Positions 4,147 to 5,327 of a stretch of DNA of 5,327 bases are shown here, piece after piece. Position numbers and translations under genes: made by a program. The notes under the pieces are model-generated. The model worked only from the letters and a program-made list of their open reading frames with translations, searched no databases and was not told where the DNA came from. Origin of the DNA: Acidobacteriota bacterium. GTDB taxonomy: Bacteria > Acidobacteriota > UBA6911 > RPQK01 > JAPXNP01. The DNA lies in contig JAUWTT010000330.1 in NCBI GenBank assembly GCA_030614585.1, forward strand, positions 1 through 5,327, read 5' to 3'. Position 1 is the first letter of the stretch. The number at the start of each line of letters is the position of its first letter.

Positions 4147-5327
4147 ATGTATCAATCATTGTTAGACGTCGATCCCAAGGTTGCCCATGCCATTCAATCT
4201 GAGGTCGGTCGGCAGGCAGGAACTCTTGAGCTGATTGCGTCCGAGAATTTCGTTAGCCCAGCAATTCTTGAGGCGGTGGGATCGGTCTTCACGAATAAGT
4301 ATGCAGAGGGGTATCCCGGGCGAAGGTACTATGGCGGTTGTCAGTATGTTGATGTCGTCGAACAGCTTGCGATTGACCGCGCGAAAAAGTTGTTCGGTGC
4401 CGATCATGCAAACGTGCAGCCTCATTCTGGAACCCAGGCAAACGTTGAGACTTATCTAGCCCTTCTGAAGCCGGGCGACAAAATCCTTGGAATGAATCTC
4501 TCTCACGGGGGACATTTGACCCATGGACATCCACTTAACTTCTCGGGCCGCTTTTTCGATGTCGTCCCGTACGGGGTGGACAGGGAAACCGAGCAGATTG
4601 ATTATGATGCATTGGAAGATCTCGCCATGCGGGAGAAACCGAAGATGATCGTGGCCGGCGCCAGTGCGTATGGCCGGGTGATCCACTTCGACCGCTTTGG
4701 GGAGATAGCGAAAAAATCTGGAGCCTTGCTGATGGCGGATATGGCCCATATAGCGGGTCTCATCGCGGTTGGCATTCACCCCAGTCCCGTTCCCTACTCA
4801 GACGTCGTCACGAGCACGACCCATAAGACACTTCGTGGTCCCCGCAGTGGGATGATACTGTGCACGGAAGAACACAAGAAAGCGATCAACCGAAGCGTCT
4901 TTCCTGGAAATCAGGGAGGCCCCCTCGTCCATGTGATAGCCGCGAAGGCGGTGTGTTTCAAGGAGGCAATGGCGGACGGGTTTAAGGATTACCAGAAGCA
5001 GATTGTGAGCAATGCCAAGGCGTTAGCGGCCGGGTTATCAGAGCGAGGTTACAGAATCGTCTCGGGTGGTACTGATAATCACGTGTTTCTGGTTGACGTG
5101 TTTTCACGGGGCATCACCGGCAAGCAAGCTGAAGAAGCTCTGGAGGAAGCTGCAATCACCGTAAACAAGAACACGATCCCATTTGATCAGCACCCCCCTC
5201 TTGTAACCAGTGGCATCAGGATAGGAACTCCGGCCCTTACCACACGAGGGATGGCCGAGGCTGAGATGCAGCAGATTGGCAGTATGATTGCAGACGTTCT
5301 GGATGACATTGACAATGAGCAGACAGC
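4147..5327 (+). CDS. glyA: Serine hydroxymethyltransferase, 3' end outside the window
   Basis: A PLP enzyme interconverting serine plus tetrahydrofolate with glycine plus 5,10-methylene-tetrahydrofolate; it is cytosolic, the main one-carbon source and the glycine supply. There are 393 complete codons with no stop; the usual length is about 415, so about 20 residues are missing. Landmarks: L-E-L-I-A-S-E-N-F-V-S (27-37), T-N-K-Y-A-E-G-Y-P-G (49-58) and R-Y-Y-G-G-C (60-65), N-V-Q-P-H-S-G-T-Q-A-N (89-99), H-G-G-H-L-T-H-G (120-127), V-A-G-A-S-A-Y (171-177), D-M-A-H-I-A-G-L (198-205), the Schiff-base motif S-T-T-H-K-T-L-R-G-P-R with Lys227, F-P-G-N-Q-G-G-P (253-260), V-N-K-N-T-I-P-F-D (339-347) and S-G-I-R-I-G-T-P-A-L-T-T-R-G (355-368). 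The ATG at 4147 fits the family N-terminus. The ribosome site is poor: AAAGG (4130-4134) is 12 nt away and AAGG (4141-4144) only 2 nt. Divergent from proS. Confidence 0.98.
   Translation, partial: MYQSLLDVDPKVAHAIQSEVGRQAGTLELIASENFVSPAILEAVGSVFTNKYAEGYPGRRYYGGCQYVDVVEQLAIDRAKKLFGADHANVQPHSGTQANVETYLALLKPGDKILGMNLSHGGHLTHGHPLNFSGRFFDVVPYGVDRETEQIDYDALEDLAMREKPKMIVAGASAYGRVIHFDRFGEIAKKSGALLMADMAHIAGLIAVGIHPSPVPYSDVVTSTTHKTLRGPRSGMILCTEEHKKAINRSVFPGNQGGPLVHVIAAKAVCFKEAMADGFKDYQKQIVSNAKALAAGLSERGYRIVSGGTDNHVFLVDVFSRGITGKQAEEALEEAAITVNKNTIPFDQHPPLVTSGIRIGTPALTTRGMAEAEMQQIGSMIADVLDDIDNEQT

Overview
The window looks like ordinary chromosome from a Gram-negative-type bacterium of moderate GC (roughly 50-53% by eye). 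It carries three housekeeping genes (mraZ, proS, glyA), one secreted protein of the DUF6807 family and one flavin split-barrel protein. The DUF6807 protein, the MraZ N-terminus (M-V-L-R-G-N-S-P-A-K-I-D) and the degenerate heptanucleotide arrays remind me of Acidobacteriota or similar environmental lineages. That is an impression from memory, not a demonstrated placement.

Layout, left to right. (1) Positions 1-91, minus strand: the first 30 codons of mraZ, read from a TTG start and running off the left edge, where the division/cell-wall (dcw) cluster would be expected. Just upstream is a strong -35 (TTGACA) followed by five TGG direct repeats spaced exactly 10 bp apart, which fits a MraZ autorepression operator. 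(2) 408-1352, plus: a secreted DUF6807 ('PmoA-like') protein. (3) 1340-1894, minus: a pyridoxamine-5'-phosphate-oxidase-like FMN protein, tail to tail with the previous gene and overlapping it by 13 bp. (4) 1895-2225: a gene-free stretch holding a 119-bp array of 17 heptanucleotides, with a hidden 21-bp superperiod, and a second short heptad cluster. (5) 2226-3932, minus: prolyl-tRNA synthetase with a complete YbaK-type editing insertion. (6) 3933-4146: a divergent promoter region. (7) 4147 to the right edge, plus: glyA (serine hydroxymethyltransferase), lacking only about its last 20 residues.

The genes do not form one pathway or operon. Two divergent pairs (mraZ / DUF6807 and proS / glyA) flank a convergent pair, so at least four transcription units meet here. 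ProS and GlyA both serve translation and one-carbon/amino-acid supply, but the sequence shows no joint regulation.

I see no clearly new multi-gene system. The observations most worth following are the five-box MraZ operator with a non-E. coli repeat core, the heptad array with its 21-bp higher-order order, and a possible leaderless proS transcript.
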